From Chakrabartia godavariana (lineage in GTDB: Bacteria > Pseudomonadota > Alphaproteobacteria > Sphingomonadales > Sphingomonadaceae), in assembly GCA_005518185.1 (NCBI GenBank), contig RKSN01000002.1, positions 726,452 through 790,451 on the forward strand: a DNA stretch of 64,000 nt. Reading direction: 5' to 3'. Below are positions 7,946 to 17,010 of this stretch, piece by piece. Position numbers and translations under genes: made by a program. Positions within the stretch are counted from its first letter, which is position 1. The number at the start of each line of letters is the position of its first letter. Under the pieces are notes generated by a model that did no database searches, was not told the DNA's origin, and saw only the letters and a list, made by a program, of their open reading frames with translations.

Positions 7946-8389
7946 CTATTGCCAGCTGCCGATGTCGGCTGCGTCGCCCTCGCCACCCTCGGCCCCATCG
8001 GACCCGAGCGAATAGACATCAAAGGCGCCGTGCTGACCTGGCTGGCGATAGCGATAGTCGTTGCCCCAGGGGTCCTTGGGCAGCTTGCGGATATAGCCGC
8101 CGGTGCTGCCCGGGGTCGCGCTCGTCCCGCCGAGAAGGGCATTGAGACCCTCGGACCCATCGGGATAGCGCAGCGTGTTCAACCGATACATTTCGATCGC
8201 CTGGGACAGCGTCGCAATATCGGCCTTGGCCTTGCTCTGCATGGCCTTGTTCTGGCTCGGCAGGACGTTGATCATGACGACCGTCGCCAGCAGACCGATA
8301 ATGACGATGACGACAAGAAGCTCGACAAGGCTGAAGCCGTCTTCGCCGTCTTCGGGCTGGTCGATGGCAGGGGGGGTGGAGTCAGTCAT
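7946..8389 (-). CDS. gspG: Type II secretion system major pseudopilin G
   Basis: A 147-residue major pseudopilin. The cleavage site is G|FSLVELLVVIVIIGLLATVV with Glu5, and the body has the GspG signature (KADIATLSQAIEMYRLN, LPKDPWGNDY, then the C-terminal Ca-binding loop FDVYSLGSDGAEGGEGDAADIGSW). The 18-residue leader is strongly acidic (D/E-rich, no Lys or Arg), unlike the usual basic leader. The GAAAGG ribosome site five bases upstream supports this start. Placed between gspF and gspH, as usual for T2SS operons. Confidence 0.95.
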   Translation of the reverse strand: MTDSTPPAIDQPEDGEDGFSLVELLVVIVIIGLLATVVMINVLPSQNKAMQSKAKADIATLSQAIEMYRLNTLRYPDGSEGLNALLGGTSATPGSTGGYIRKLPKDPWGNDYRYRQPGQHGAFDVYSLGSDGAEGGEGDAADIGSWQ

Positions 8390-8398
8390 GGGGACCTT

Positions 8399-9631
8399 TC
8401 ACGCAGCAGCAAGAGTTTCAATCTGGAGGATGGGCAGCAGGATGGCGAGCACGATCAGCGCGACGACACAGCCCATGATGACGATGATGGCCGGCTCCAG
8501 CAGCGAGAGCGCCGTCGCGGTAAAGCGATCAAATTCCCGCTCCAGATAGTCGGCCGACCGTTCGAGCATCAGGTCAAGCTGGCCTGAGCTTTCACCTGAC
8601 GCGGTCAGGTAGACGAGAAGCGGCGGGAAGACGCCCGCCCGCTTCAGCGCGGCAGACAGGCTGCCCCCGCTCCGCACGGCTTCGGCAATGTCCTCCGTCG
8701 CCTGACGCAGCGCGCGGTTGTGCACGGTCTGTCCGGTCAGGAGCAGCCCTTCAAGCAGCGGCAGGCGACTGGCGACCATCGTTGCCAGCGTACGCGCCAT
8801 GCGCGCGGCGTGGAGATCACGGATGAGCTTTCCCGCCAGCGGCAGATGCAGGATAGCCCGGTCGAACCGCAGGCGCAGGTCCGGCCGACGCAGCGCCTGC
8901 GCGGCAAAAAGCCCGCCGCCCAGCAGGAGGACGAGTAGCAGCGGCCACCAATTGGCGAGGAAGCTGGACAGCGCAATGATGATCCGCGTGAGGAGCGGCA
9001 GTTCCTGCCCGACATTGTCAAACTGCTCGACAATGCGGGGCACCACGAACACCATCAGGGCAAAGACGACGACCATCGCGACAAGCGCGAGGACGATGGG
9101 ATAAGCGAGAGCCGCCGTGATGCGTCCGCGCACCTCCGCCTGACGTTCCTGCAGATCAGCGAGGCGTTCGAGGATCTGCGGCAGCGTACCTGCCGCCTCT
9201 CCCGCCGACACCATTGCGCGGTAGAGCGGCGGGAAGCTGCGCGGGGCACGCGCCATCGCCTCGGCAAGGCGCAGGCCTTCAAACACGCCGCCATGCACGT
9301 CGCTGGCGATCTGGCGCACATGCTCCTGCTCGGTCTGGCGGACGATGGTGCGCAGCGCTTCCTCCAGCGGAGTTACAGCGCACAAGGTGGACAGCTGCCG
9401 GGTGAACAGCGTCAGCTGCTGCGCGGACATCTTGCGCTGGCGGAGCCGGTCGAGCGAAAACAGCGCGGCACGTGGCGCACGCCCGGTCGAAACCGAAATG
9501 TCGAGCGGATAGAGGCCCTTGCGCTGCAACAGGTCGCGCGCGGCCTTCGCGTCTTCGGCGTCTACCGTCCCGCGCCGCTCGCGTCCCGCCGCGTCGATGG
9601 CCGCATAGTCAAAGCTTCTCACTGCCCGCAT
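8399..9631 (-). CDS. gspF: Type II secretion system inner-membrane platform protein F
   Basis: A 410-residue polytopic protein with two GspF/PilC domains (about 70-195 and 275-400) and three membrane helices (near 170-195, 225-245 and 375-405). Family signatures include FTRQLSTLCAVTPLEEALR and ERSADYLEREFDRF near the C-terminus. It works with the GspE ATPase to push pseudopilin subunits out of the membrane. Its start overlaps the end of gspE by 23 nt, and gspG follows after 9 nt. Confidence 0.94.
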   Translation of the reverse strand: MRAVRSFDYAAIDAAGRERRGTVDAEDAKAARDLLQRKGLYPLDISVSTGRAPRAALFSLDRLRQRKMSAQQLTLFTRQLSTLCAVTPLEEALRTIVRQTEQEHVRQIASDVHGGVFEGLRLAEAMARAPRSFPPLYRAMVSAGEAAGTLPQILERLADLQERQAEVRGRITAALAYPIVLALVAMVVVFALMVFVVPRIVEQFDNVGQELPLLTRIIIALSSFLANWWPLLLVLLLGGGLFAAQALRRPDLRLRFDRAILHLPLAGKLIRDLHAARMARTLATMVASRLPLLEGLLLTGQTVHNRALRQATEDIAEAVRSGGSLSAALKRAGVFPPLLVYLTASGESSGQLDLMLERSADYLEREFDRFTATALSLLEPAIIVIMGCVVALIVLAILLPILQIETLAAA

Positions 9632-11120
9632 CCTGTCGTGACACGCGGATGGCCTCTTCGGCCGTGGTCACCCCATCCCGCACAAGCGCGAGGACCGATT
9701 GGGACAGCGTGGGCACCTTGGCAAAGACATGGCGGGAGATGCGGTCCTCGTCCGACCCGTCATTGATCATCTGCCGGATGCTGTCATCGATCCGGATCGC
9801 CTCATAGACGCCGATCCGCCCTTTGAAGCCGGTGTCATTGCATTGGGCACAGCCCTGCGGCTCATAGATGTGCGCGGCGTTGAGGCCGGGCAGCTGCCGG
9901 TTGGCGTCCGTTGCCGGATGCTCGACGCGGCACGCGGGGCACAGCCGCCGCACAAGACGCTGAGCAATGACCGCACGCAGCGTCGAGGCGAGCAGGAATG
10001 GCTCCACCTTCATGTCGCGCAGACGCGTAATGGCCCCCACCGCGTCATTGGTGTGGACCGTCGACAGCACGAGGTGACCGGTGAGCGAGGCCTGCACCGC
10101 AATGTCGGCAGTTTCGCGGTCACGGATTTCGCCGATCATCACCACGTCTGGGTCCTGACGCAGAATGGCGCGTAGCCCGGCGGCAAAGGTCATGCCCACC
10201 TTGGCATTGACCTGCGTCTGCCCCACACCTTCGATCGCATATTCGACCGGGTCTTCCACCGTCAGGATGTTGCGCGCGCCATTGTTCAGCAGCCGCAGCC
10301 CGGCATAGAGCGACGTCGTCTTGCCCGACCCGGTCGGACCCGTGACGAGGACGATGCCATTGGGTTCGGCGAGCGCGCCGCGAAACACCGACAGGGTCGC
10401 CGCATCCATGCCCAGCTCATCCAGGCTGATCGCCGCATTTTCCTTGTCGAGGATACGCAGCACCACGCGTTCCCCCGCGCGCGCAGGGAGCGTCGAGACA
10501 CGGACGTCGAGCTGCTTGCCGCCGAGGACGAGCGAGATGCGTCCGTCCTGCGGGATGCGCCGCTCGGCAATGTCGAGCCGCGCCATGACCTTGATGCGGC
10601 TGACGACGACCGGCGCCACATGCGCGGGCAGGCGCAGCGCCTCGCGCAACAGGCCGTCGACGCGCATCCGGATGACGAGCGCCGTCTCGAACGGCTCGAC
10701 GTGCACGTCGGACACACCCTGGCGCACCGCTTCCGCGATCATCCCGTTGATCAGCCGGATGACCGGGGCATCGTCGGCAGTGTCGAGCAGATCGTCCGCC
10801 GATGGCAGGGCACCGACGAACATGTCCCCGTCTCCGGGGGTGCCCAGCGTCCCGGCAGCAGCGGCCGCCGCCGATCCATCCAGGGCGTAGGTTCGTGACA
10901 GCTGGTCATCGAAGACTTCGTCGCTCGTCGGTTCCACCGCAAAGGGCTGCCGCAGCCAGCGCCGCAATTCAGACAAAGCCCGGACGTCCGCCCCCGGCCG
11001 CATCATCACGCGCCAGCCGCCATCCTCTGCCGGTTGCAGCAGGACACCATGCTTGCGCACGAACGGATAGGGGAGAACGGAGCTCTCCACATCCGATGCG
11101 ACGGGCGGGCTGTCGGTCAA
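9609..11120 (-). CDS. gspE: Type II secretion system ATPase E
   Basis: A 503-residue cytoplasmic ATPase. Domains in order: N1E-like region (1-110), N2E (about 115-230), RecA-like ATPase (230-400) with Walker A GPTGSGKT (Lys267), Asp box, Walker B (DPDVVMIGEIRD) and His box (STVHTND). A zinc-binding loop with CxxC pairs (CPAC and CAQC) follows near 395-430. All catalytic elements are present. It powers pseudopilus assembly at the inner membrane. It overlaps gspD by 4 nt and gspF by 23 nt. Confidence 0.95.
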   Translation of the reverse strand: MTDSPPVASDVESSVLPYPFVRKHGVLLQPAEDGGWRVMMRPGADVRALSELRRWLRQPFAVEPTSDEVFDDQLSRTYALDGSAAAAAAGTLGTPGDGDMFVGALPSADDLLDTADDAPVIRLINGMIAEAVRQGVSDVHVEPFETALVIRMRVDGLLREALRLPAHVAPVVVSRIKVMARLDIAERRIPQDGRISLVLGGKQLDVRVSTLPARAGERVVLRILDKENAAISLDELGMDAATLSVFRGALAEPNGIVLVTGPTGSGKTTSLYAGLRLLNNGARNILTVEDPVEYAIEGVGQTQVNAKVGMTFAAGLRAILRQDPDVVMIGEIRDRETADIAVQASLTGHLVLSTVHTNDAVGAITRLRDMKVEPFLLASTLRAVIAQRLVRRLCPACRVEHPATDANRQLPGLNAAHIYEPQGCAQCNDTGFKGRIGVYEAIRIDDSIRQMINDGSDEDRISRHVFAKVPTLSQSVLALVRDGVTTAEEAIRVSRQDAGSEKL

Positions 11121-13219
11121 TTCTTCGGGCCCTCGCTTGACGGCGCGGGCGCTTCGGGCGTCGCGGCGGACGGCGCTTCCGCTGGCAGGGGCAGGTCCGC
11201 GCCCATATAGTCGCGCACCAGTTCATCGATGCTCGGCTCCTCATTGGGCCGCAGCATCAGCTGCTGCCCGCGGATATAGCCATAGCGGCGCTCGGCGAGC
11301 TTGCGCGCATCGTCCGCGCTGCGCAGGATCGTCGGGCGGATGAACACCATCAAATTGGTCTTCTCGCGCGATTTGGCCCGCGACCGGAACAGCTGACCAA
11401 GCGCCGGAATGTCGCCCAGCAGCGGGATCTTCTCGATCGTGCGGCGTTCATTGTCATCGAGCAGGCCGCCGAGGGCGACGATCTGACCATCATCGACGGT
11501 CACCGTCGTCTGAATCTCACGCTTGTTGAGGATGAGGTCGCTGCCATTATTGGTCACCGGCCCCGCAATCGAGCTGACTTCCTGCCGGATGAACAGCTTG
11601 ATCGCATCGCCTTCATTGACCTGCGGCTTCACCTCAAGCTGAATGCCGACATTCTGGCGCTGCACCGTGCGGAAGGCATTGTCGAAATTGTTGCCCAGCT
11701 TCTCACCCGTCGTGATCGGCACTTCCTGCCCGACCAGGATCTTGGCTTCCTGATTGTCTAGCGTCACGACCGACGGCGTCGACAGGATGTTGGACTTGTT
11801 GTCCTGCTGCACCGCGTTGATGATCGCGCCGAAAATGCCATTATTGCCGACATTGGTGGCAAAGCCGCCAAAGGCACCGGCGGCGCCCAGCACCGAATTG
11901 ACCGCAGCCTGTGCGAGCTGGTCGCTGACCGGATTGTTGGTCGTCGTGGTCGTCGTCGTGCCATTGACCGTCGTGGTGGTCGTGTTCAGCTCACGTGCGG
12001 CCACAGCCCCCGCGATGGTCAGGATGTTGGGCGCGGCGTTGGAATAGTTGGTGGCGGCGAACGGAATGTTGCTGCCCGGCTTTCCGCCGAGGAGGAACTG
12101 GACGCCAAGCTTGCGCGCGGCCGTATCCGAAATCTCGACGATGATCGCCTCGACCAGCACCTGTTCCCGCCGGGTGTCGAGCTGACGCACGACGTCGCCC
12201 AGCGTGCGCTGCATGTCCGACGGTGCGGAGATGATGATGGCATTGGCCCCTTCGTAGCGTGCAATGACCGGCGCGTTGCGCCCGCCACCGCCCGATGTCG
12301 ATGCAACCGGCGTGGCCGTCGCGCCTGTGCTGGCCGGGGCCGGGCTGGGCGTGCTGCCCTCGCTTGCCGCTGGCGTGACCGATTGGCCGACGATCTGCTG
12401 CAGGACGGGGAGGAGCTTTGCCGCATCGGCATGCTGGAGCCAGATCACGCGGACTTCCGCACCGCTGGCGGCGCGCCGGTCCAGATCGCGCGCCATGGCG
12501 GCAAAGCGCGAAACCGAGCCGCGATCACCACGCAGCGCGAGCGAATTGCTGCTGTCGACCGCGACGATGGCGATGGCACCGCGCGCATTTTCGCCGCCGC
12601 TGCTGCTGCCGGCCACGAGCTGCTGCAGCGAGGTTGCGAGCTCGCGCGCATTGGCATTCTTCAAGGCGATCAGCTCGGTGGCAGCGCCATCCGAGTCGAT
12701 CCGCTGGATCAGCGTGCGGATGCGACGGATATTGTCGGCATAATCGGCAACGACGAGGCTGTTGGCACCGCGATTGGCCGTGACCGAGCCTTCCCGGCTG
12801 ACGAGCGGGCGCAGCGTTTCCACCGCCGAGGCCGCATCAATGGCGCGCAGGCGAAAGACTTCGGTGACGAACTGGTTGCGCGCTGCACCCGACAGGCCAA
12901 TCTTGCCGGGCTGGGCCGCCGCCGTATCGGCGGGCTGTATGCGATAGGCGCCATTCGCCGTCGGCACGGCCACAAGGCCATTGGCGCGCAGCGTCGACAG
13001 GAAGACCTCAAAATATTCGGACCGCGACAGCGGGCGATCCGACACCACGGTCACCTTGCCCTGCACGCGCCCGTCAATGACGAAGTTGCGCCCCGTCACG
13101 CGTGCCGCGTCCTGAATGAAGGCGCGCACATCGGCATCGCGGAGATTGAGCGTGGTCTGCGCAAACACCGGTCCAACGGCCGAGAGGGCGAGCATGAGGC
13201 CAAGGGCGACCCGTTTCAT
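11117..13219 (-). CDS. gspD: Type II secretion system secretin D
   Basis: A 700-residue outer-membrane secretin. A signal peptide (1-20, ends VFAQ) is followed by N0 (TLNLRDADVRAFIQDAARVTGRNFVIDG) and the N1-N3 ring domains, including VIWLQHADAAKLLPVLQ. The secretin barrel spans about 345-620 with VPITTGEK and VDDGQIVALGGLL motifs. A Thr-rich stretch around residue 420 lies in the cap/gate region and is unusually repetitive. The C-terminal tail may hold an S-domain. It forms the exit channel for T2SS substrates. Overlaps gspC and gspE by 4 nt. Confidence 0.95.
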   Translation of the reverse strand: MKRVALGLMLALSAVGPVFAQTTLNLRDADVRAFIQDAARVTGRNFVIDGRVQGKVTVVSDRPLSRSEYFEVFLSTLRANGLVAVPTANGAYRIQPADTAAAQPGKIGLSGAARNQFVTEVFRLRAIDAASAVETLRPLVSREGSVTANRGANSLVVADYADNIRRIRTLIQRIDSDGAATELIALKNANARELATSLQQLVAGSSSGGENARGAIAIVAVDSSNSLALRGDRGSVSRFAAMARDLDRRAASGAEVRVIWLQHADAAKLLPVLQQIVGQSVTPAASEGSTPSPAPASTGATATPVASTSGGGGRNAPVIARYEGANAIIISAPSDMQRTLGDVVRQLDTRREQVLVEAIIVEISDTAARKLGVQFLLGGKPGSNIPFAATNYSNAAPNILTIAGAVAARELNTTTTTVNGTTTTTTTNNPVSDQLAQAAVNSVLGAAGAFGGFATNVGNNGIFGAIINAVQQDNKSNILSTPSVVTLDNQEAKILVGQEVPITTGEKLGNNFDNAFRTVQRQNVGIQLEVKPQVNEGDAIKLFIRQEVSSIAGPVTNNGSDLILNKREIQTTVTVDDGQIVALGGLLDDNERRTIEKIPLLGDIPALGQLFRSRAKSREKTNLMVFIRPTILRSADDARKLAERRYGYIRGQQLMLRPNEEPSIDELVRDYMGADLPLPAEAPSAATPEAPAPSSEGPKN

Positions 13220-14013
13220 TTCGATATCCTTGCATTGAGCGGCACGAGTTGGCCCCCGCGCTCGACCTGGAGTGTCAGATTGCCCTTGTCCGGCAATTGG
13301 GAAATCACGGCAACGGCGTCCTCCACCGATCGGGCGGGAACCCCGTTCAGGCTGACGATGACGTCGCCGGGCTGGAGACCCGCGGCGGTAAAGGCCCCGC
13401 CTTCGCCTTTGGGCTGTGCGATGAAGCCGGTTACCTTGCCCCCGGCATTGCGCGGTGTGAGCGAAATCTCTGTCGTGAAGCTTGCAGCATTGAGCGCACC
13501 GCCGCCCGATGCGGCCGGCGCGCTGCCACCTGCGGGCGGGACTGCCGACTGGTCGATGAACAGCGTCTCTTCCGCGCCGCCATTGTCGAGCGTGACATGG
13601 TCGAACGCGACCGCTTTCAGCTTGACGCCGGGCACAACCACATCGCCCACGGCAAAGCTCGACTGCACGCCATCGGGCGTCGCGATGATCGCGCTGCCAA
13701 GGCCCGTCGCTTCGTTGAGGCTGACCCCGAAGAGCTTCAGGGAAAGCGCGGTGACCGTGGAGCCATTGGCATCTTCGGTCGGACCGCCAAAGGGATCAAA
13801 CGTGCCGAGATCAAGGGTGGACAGCGTGCCGAGCGGTGATGTTGCCCCCGGCCAATTTCCCAGCGGGCCTAACGGCTTGGTCGTCGCCCAGATCAGCCGG
13901 GCGCCTTGAAATGCGAGCAAGGCGGCAAGAAGCACCAGGGTGAGGCGCCGGGCGAAGGGCCAAATGTTCGGGTGCATCACGGGCGCCAATAACAGGTTGG
14001 TGCGGCGGGGCAT
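13216..14013 (-). CDS. gspC: Type II secretion system protein C (PDZ type)
   Basis: A 265-residue inner-membrane protein, first gene of the gsp operon. A membrane helix (about 22-43) precedes the homology region (LSLKLFGVSLNE), which contacts the GspD N0 domain. A C-terminal PDZ domain follows (about 175-260, GGAFTAAGLQPGDVIVSLNG). A second in-frame ATG at 13977 (MHPNIWPF) would shorten the cytoplasmic tail by 12 residues and is equally possible; neither has a strong ribosome site. A Pho-type array lies 58-86 nt upstream, so the operon is probably phosphate-controlled. Confidence 0.92.
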   Translation of the reverse strand: MPRRTNLLLAPVMHPNIWPFARRLTLVLLAALLAFQGARLIWATTKPLGPLGNWPGATSPLGTLSTLDLGTFDPFGGPTEDANGSTVTALSLKLFGVSLNEATGLGSAIIATPDGVQSSFAVGDVVVPGVKLKAVAFDHVTLDNGGAEETLFIDQSAVPPAGGSAPAASGGGALNAASFTTEISLTPRNAGGKVTGFIAQPKGEGGAFTAAGLQPGDVIVSLNGVPARSVEDAVAVISQLPDKGNLTLQVERGGQLVPLNARISK

Positions 14014-14066
14014 ACAGCTTTGGTGATCAGGCCCACCGGCAATCCTCGCTTGGTCCAGAGCCGGAC

Positions 14067-14099
14067 GCTTATGACGTTTCTGTTACAGATTTACGACAC
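14067..14099 (-). promoter_or_regulatory. Candidate PhoB-controlled promoter of the gspC-N operon
   Basis: On the minus strand the half-sites GTGTCGT (14099-14093), CTGTAAC (14088-14082) and ACGTCAT (14077-14071) follow at exactly 11-nt steps. Nine nt after CTGTAAC comes ATAAGC, a plausible -10. PhoB boxes of known promoters have the same 7+4+7 layout and replace the -35. The matches are moderate, but the phase agrees with six better arrays in the next 14 kb. Confidence 0.55.
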
Positions 14100-14103
14100 A
14101 AAA

Positions 14104-14135
14104 TTCGGGCCGCAAGCGCCTGCTCGCGGCCCGAA
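14104..14135 (-). terminator. Rho-independent terminator after the first TonB receptor gene
   Basis: The arms TTCGGGCCGC (14104-14113) and GCGGCCCGAA (14126-14135) form a perfect 10-bp stem with a 12-nt loop. On the minus strand it is followed by AATTTTGTG. It lies about 60 nt beyond the receptor stop codon and just before the Pho-type array of gspC, separating the two units. Confidence 0.7.
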
Positions 14136-14192
14136 ATTGTCCCATATTGGACAGGTGTGCACCGCCTGTTGGACAGGACGGCCCGCCCGGCC

Positions 14193-16922
14193 TCAGAACT
14201 TCAGGTTGATCCCGAGTTCGAAGGTCGTCCCGATCCGGTAGAAGTTGTAGTAAATGGTGTTCGTGCCGTTCTGCTGGAATTCCTTGTAACGGGTCCGCAG
14301 CAGGTTGCGGGCTTCGAAGTTCAGCTCGCCCTCATGGCCGAAGAGCGTGAAGCCTTCGCGCGCCACGAAATCGAGGCGCAGGCCGGGCCGTTCGATGATG
14401 TCGGGCTGGAAGCCCGCACCACGGCTGGTCACGCGATCCGTTGCATAGGTCACGAGCAGGGTCTGCTGCGACAGCCGATCCTGGTCCTCAACGCCCAGCT
14501 GGAAGTTGATCAGATGATCCGACTGACCGGTCAGCGCCGAGCCATCGCGGAAGAAGTCGAGCGCGCGGGTCGAGGCCTGCGAGAACACGGCAACCTTGTC
14601 GCCTTCCTTCACGCTCAGCTTCGAGGTCGTGTAGGTGTAGTTGGCGATCACCGCGAGACGCCGCGAGGCGAGCCAGCTTGCGCTGCCGAGTCCTTCGAGC
14701 GGGATGTACTTCTGGAACTCGATTTCCGCACCATATAGCGTCGCTTCCGGCGCGTTCGCGAAGCTCGAAATGACGGTGTTGTCGTTGAAGCTCGAGAAGG
14801 TCTCGATCGGGTTCTTGATCTTCTTGTAGAACGCCGCCGCCGACACGCGCTGATCGCGGGCAAAGTACCACTCGTAACGCGCTTCGGCGTTATAGAGCTG
14901 GCTGTCCTGAAGCAGCGGGTTCCCGTTGAACAGACGGTTGGCGTCCGGATCATAATAACGCTGGAAGATCAGTTCGCGGAACTGCGGGCGCGCGATGGTC
15001 TTCGACCCGTTGACGCGGAACTGCATTTCCGGATTGATCTGATAGGTCAGCGTCAGCGCAGGGAGCCAGTAATTGCGGCTGAGCTGCGTGCCGGCAAGCG
15101 AGGCCGTAGGCGTCGTGAAGACCTGCACCGGCGTCACCGACTGGTCCGCCGTCTCATAGCGGACACCGGTATTGAGCGACAGCTCCGGCGTCAGTTCTGC
15201 CTGAAGCTGCAGATACCCGGCATGGTTGCGCAGCTTCGCGTCAAACACCGGGTTGCCTTCGTTGGCATCCACCAGCGAGATGTTGAAGTTGTTGATCACA
15301 TTCTTCGACAGCAGCAGGTCCGGCCGCAACAGGCCGACGCCCGTCGGGAAGGTGCCCGGCGCGACCACGAGGAACTCGCGGCGTTCGGTGCGGCGCTTGG
15401 TGTCGGCAAAGGCATAGCCGATCGTCGCCCGGAATTCGGGGCTGAACCGGTAGGTCCAGTCCGTGCTGGCCGACCAAAGGTCTTCGTTCAGGTTCGAAAA
15501 GACGGTCTGCGCGCTGCCCGACTGGCCGTTGTTCAGACGGTTGACGAAATAGGGACCATAAGGATCGCCCGCCGCATTGCTGCGGATATATTCGAACGAA
15601 TTCTCATAGGGCGCTTCGCGCTGCGAGTTGGCGTAGCCGGCACGGATGTCCATGCTGAATTCCGGCGTCAGCTTCAGTTCGGCAACCACGTGCGAGTCGA
15701 TGAGCTGGCGTTCGAACCAGGCCGTATTCTGCTGGAGCAGCGTGGCCGTCGGCGACGTCGTCGCACGGGTCCCCTGTCCGAGGCGCGCCTGCTTCAGCGT
15801 GTCGCGGATGTAAAGGTTGGTCCAGCGCAGCTTGTTGTCGCCAAATTCCAGGCCAAGGCCGAGCAGCCCGTTCACGACAATACGGTTGTCCGTGATGACG
15901 CGGCGGAAATCGAGTTCCTTTTCCGACAGGTCTACGGTCGACGCCGTCTGCTGCAGCGTATCGCGTGAGCGCCACTTGTTGCTGTAGGCCGCCGTTGCGA
16001 TGAGGCCGAGCGTCATGTCATCGCCGATTTCCCAGGAGCGACCCCCGGACAGGCCGAGCGAGTAGTTGGGGGCCAGGTGCTTGATGCGCTGCACGACGGA
16101 ATTGCGGGCCGTGAAGATCTGGCCGGCGATTTCCTGCGTGTTGACAGTGCCTTCGGAGATGCGCTTGCCGCTGGCAAGGAAGCTCGTCAGGGCCGGCGGC
16201 AGATCGCGGTTGGCATTGGTGAAGCCGGTCCAGTCGATCGAGCTGCCATAATAAGTGTAGCCCAGCTTGTTGGTTGCTTCGCTGTCACCCTGGATTGAGG
16301 CGCTGATGTTGAAGAACGGTTCTTCCGGCACGGCCTTGGTCGTGAGGTTGATCACGCCGCCGCCGAATTCACCGGGGAAGTTGACCGAATAGCTCTTCTG
16401 GACAAGCGAGGAGGCAATGATGTTCGTCGGGAACAGATCGAGCGGGACGACGCGCTTCAGCGGCTCGGGGCTCGACAGCGGCGACCCGTTGAGCAGCGCG
16501 AGCGAATAGCGGTCGCCAAGGCCACGGACGTAGACGAAGCCGTTGCCGACGACGCTGAGGCCCGTCACGCGGGACAGGGCGCCCGCGATGTCGCCTTCGC
16601 CGGTGCGCGCAATGTCCACCGACGACAGGACGGAGACGACCTGCGGTGCGGACTTGGCGAGATTGCTCGTCGACCGGCGACCGGTCACGATGATGTCGCC
16701 ACCACCGCCGGGGACGGAGACGTCCACGGGCGCTTCGGCAGCCTCGGCAGGTGCGCCCTCGGGCGTGGCGGGTGCCGCAGCATCAACCCCTGCTTCTGGA
16801 GCAGTCGGCGTCGCCTGCTGCTCCGGCGTGGCGGCCGGCGCATTCTGCGCGACAGCAACGGATGGTGCGACAAGCGCAGACGAGACGAGCAGCAGGCTGG
16901 CAAGCCGGAACGGCGTCGACAT
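14193..16922 (-). CDS. TonB-dependent outer-membrane receptor, partner of the ElpS-like lipoprotein
   Basis: The start is set at ATG 16922 (MSTPFRLA), after AAAAGGGG; the frame runs further upstream but without a leader. The 909-residue protein has a signal peptide (1-24), an Ala/Pro/Glu-rich linker, a plug domain from about residue 70 (GGGDIIVTGRR, then FVYVRGLGDRYSLALLNGSPLSSP) and a beta barrel ending in a terminal aromatic-type strand (GTTFELGINLKF). It lies 88 nt after the lipoprotein gene, with a hairpin between. Such receptors import ligands with TonB energy; the ligand is unknown. Pairing with the lipoprotein and the Pho array upstream of both suggests phosphate-source uptake (inference). 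Confidence 0.88.
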   Translation of the reverse strand: MSTPFRLASLLLVSSALVAPSVAVAQNAPAATPEQQATPTAPEAGVDAAAPATPEGAPAEAAEAPVDVSVPGGGGDIIVTGRRSTSNLAKSAPQVVSVLSSVDIARTGEGDIAGALSRVTGLSVVGNGFVYVRGLGDRYSLALLNGSPLSSPEPLKRVVPLDLFPTNIIASSLVQKSYSVNFPGEFGGGVINLTTKAVPEEPFFNISASIQGDSEATNKLGYTYYGSSIDWTGFTNANRDLPPALTSFLASGKRISEGTVNTQEIAGQIFTARNSVVQRIKHLAPNYSLGLSGGRSWEIGDDMTLGLIATAAYSNKWRSRDTLQQTASTVDLSEKELDFRRVITDNRIVVNGLLGLGLEFGDNKLRWTNLYIRDTLKQARLGQGTRATTSPTATLLQQNTAWFERQLIDSHVVAELKLTPEFSMDIRAGYANSQREAPYENSFEYIRSNAAGDPYGPYFVNRLNNGQSGSAQTVFSNLNEDLWSASTDWTYRFSPEFRATIGYAFADTKRRTERREFLVVAPGTFPTGVGLLRPDLLLSKNVINNFNISLVDANEGNPVFDAKLRNHAGYLQLQAELTPELSLNTGVRYETADQSVTPVQVFTTPTASLAGTQLSRNYWLPALTLTYQINPEMQFRVNGSKTIARPQFRELIFQRYYDPDANRLFNGNPLLQDSQLYNAEARYEWYFARDQRVSAAAFYKKIKNPIETFSSFNDNTVISSFANAPEATLYGAEIEFQKYIPLEGLGSASWLASRRLAVIANYTYTTSKLSVKEGDKVAVFSQASTRALDFFRDGSALTGQSDHLINFQLGVEDQDRLSQQTLLVTYATDRVTSRGAGFQPDIIERPGLRLDFVAREGFTLFGHEGELNFEARNLLRTRYKEFQQNGTNTIYYNFYRIGTTFELGINLKF

Positions 16923-16948
16923 CACGGAACCCCTTTTGTGTAATTCTG

Positions 16949-16989
16949 AAAAAACGGCGGGGAGCTGCCCTTTCGCGCAACGCCCCGCC
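16949..16989 (-). terminator. Intercistronic terminator/attenuator between lipoprotein and receptor genes
   Basis: On the minus strand GGCGGGG (16989-16983) and CCCCGCC (16962-16956) can pair around a 20-nt loop, followed by GTTTTTT (16955-16949). It sits between two genes that probably share one promoter, so it may reduce receptor output relative to the lipoprotein. The receptor's ribosome site lies downstream of it. Confidence 0.6.
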
Positions 16990-17010
16990 CCATTAATCTG
17001 CGCCTTTAGA

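Noticed and set aside
6632-8587. 651-codon plus-strand frame across gspG-gspJ
   Set aside because: Antisense of four recognisable pseudopilin genes; no family features of its own.
14139-14185. Small inverted repeats TGTCC/GGACA and CCTGT/ACAGG after the first receptor gene
   Set aside because: Short, overlapping and outside any promoter position; the adjacent 10-bp stem with T-run explains the region as a terminator.
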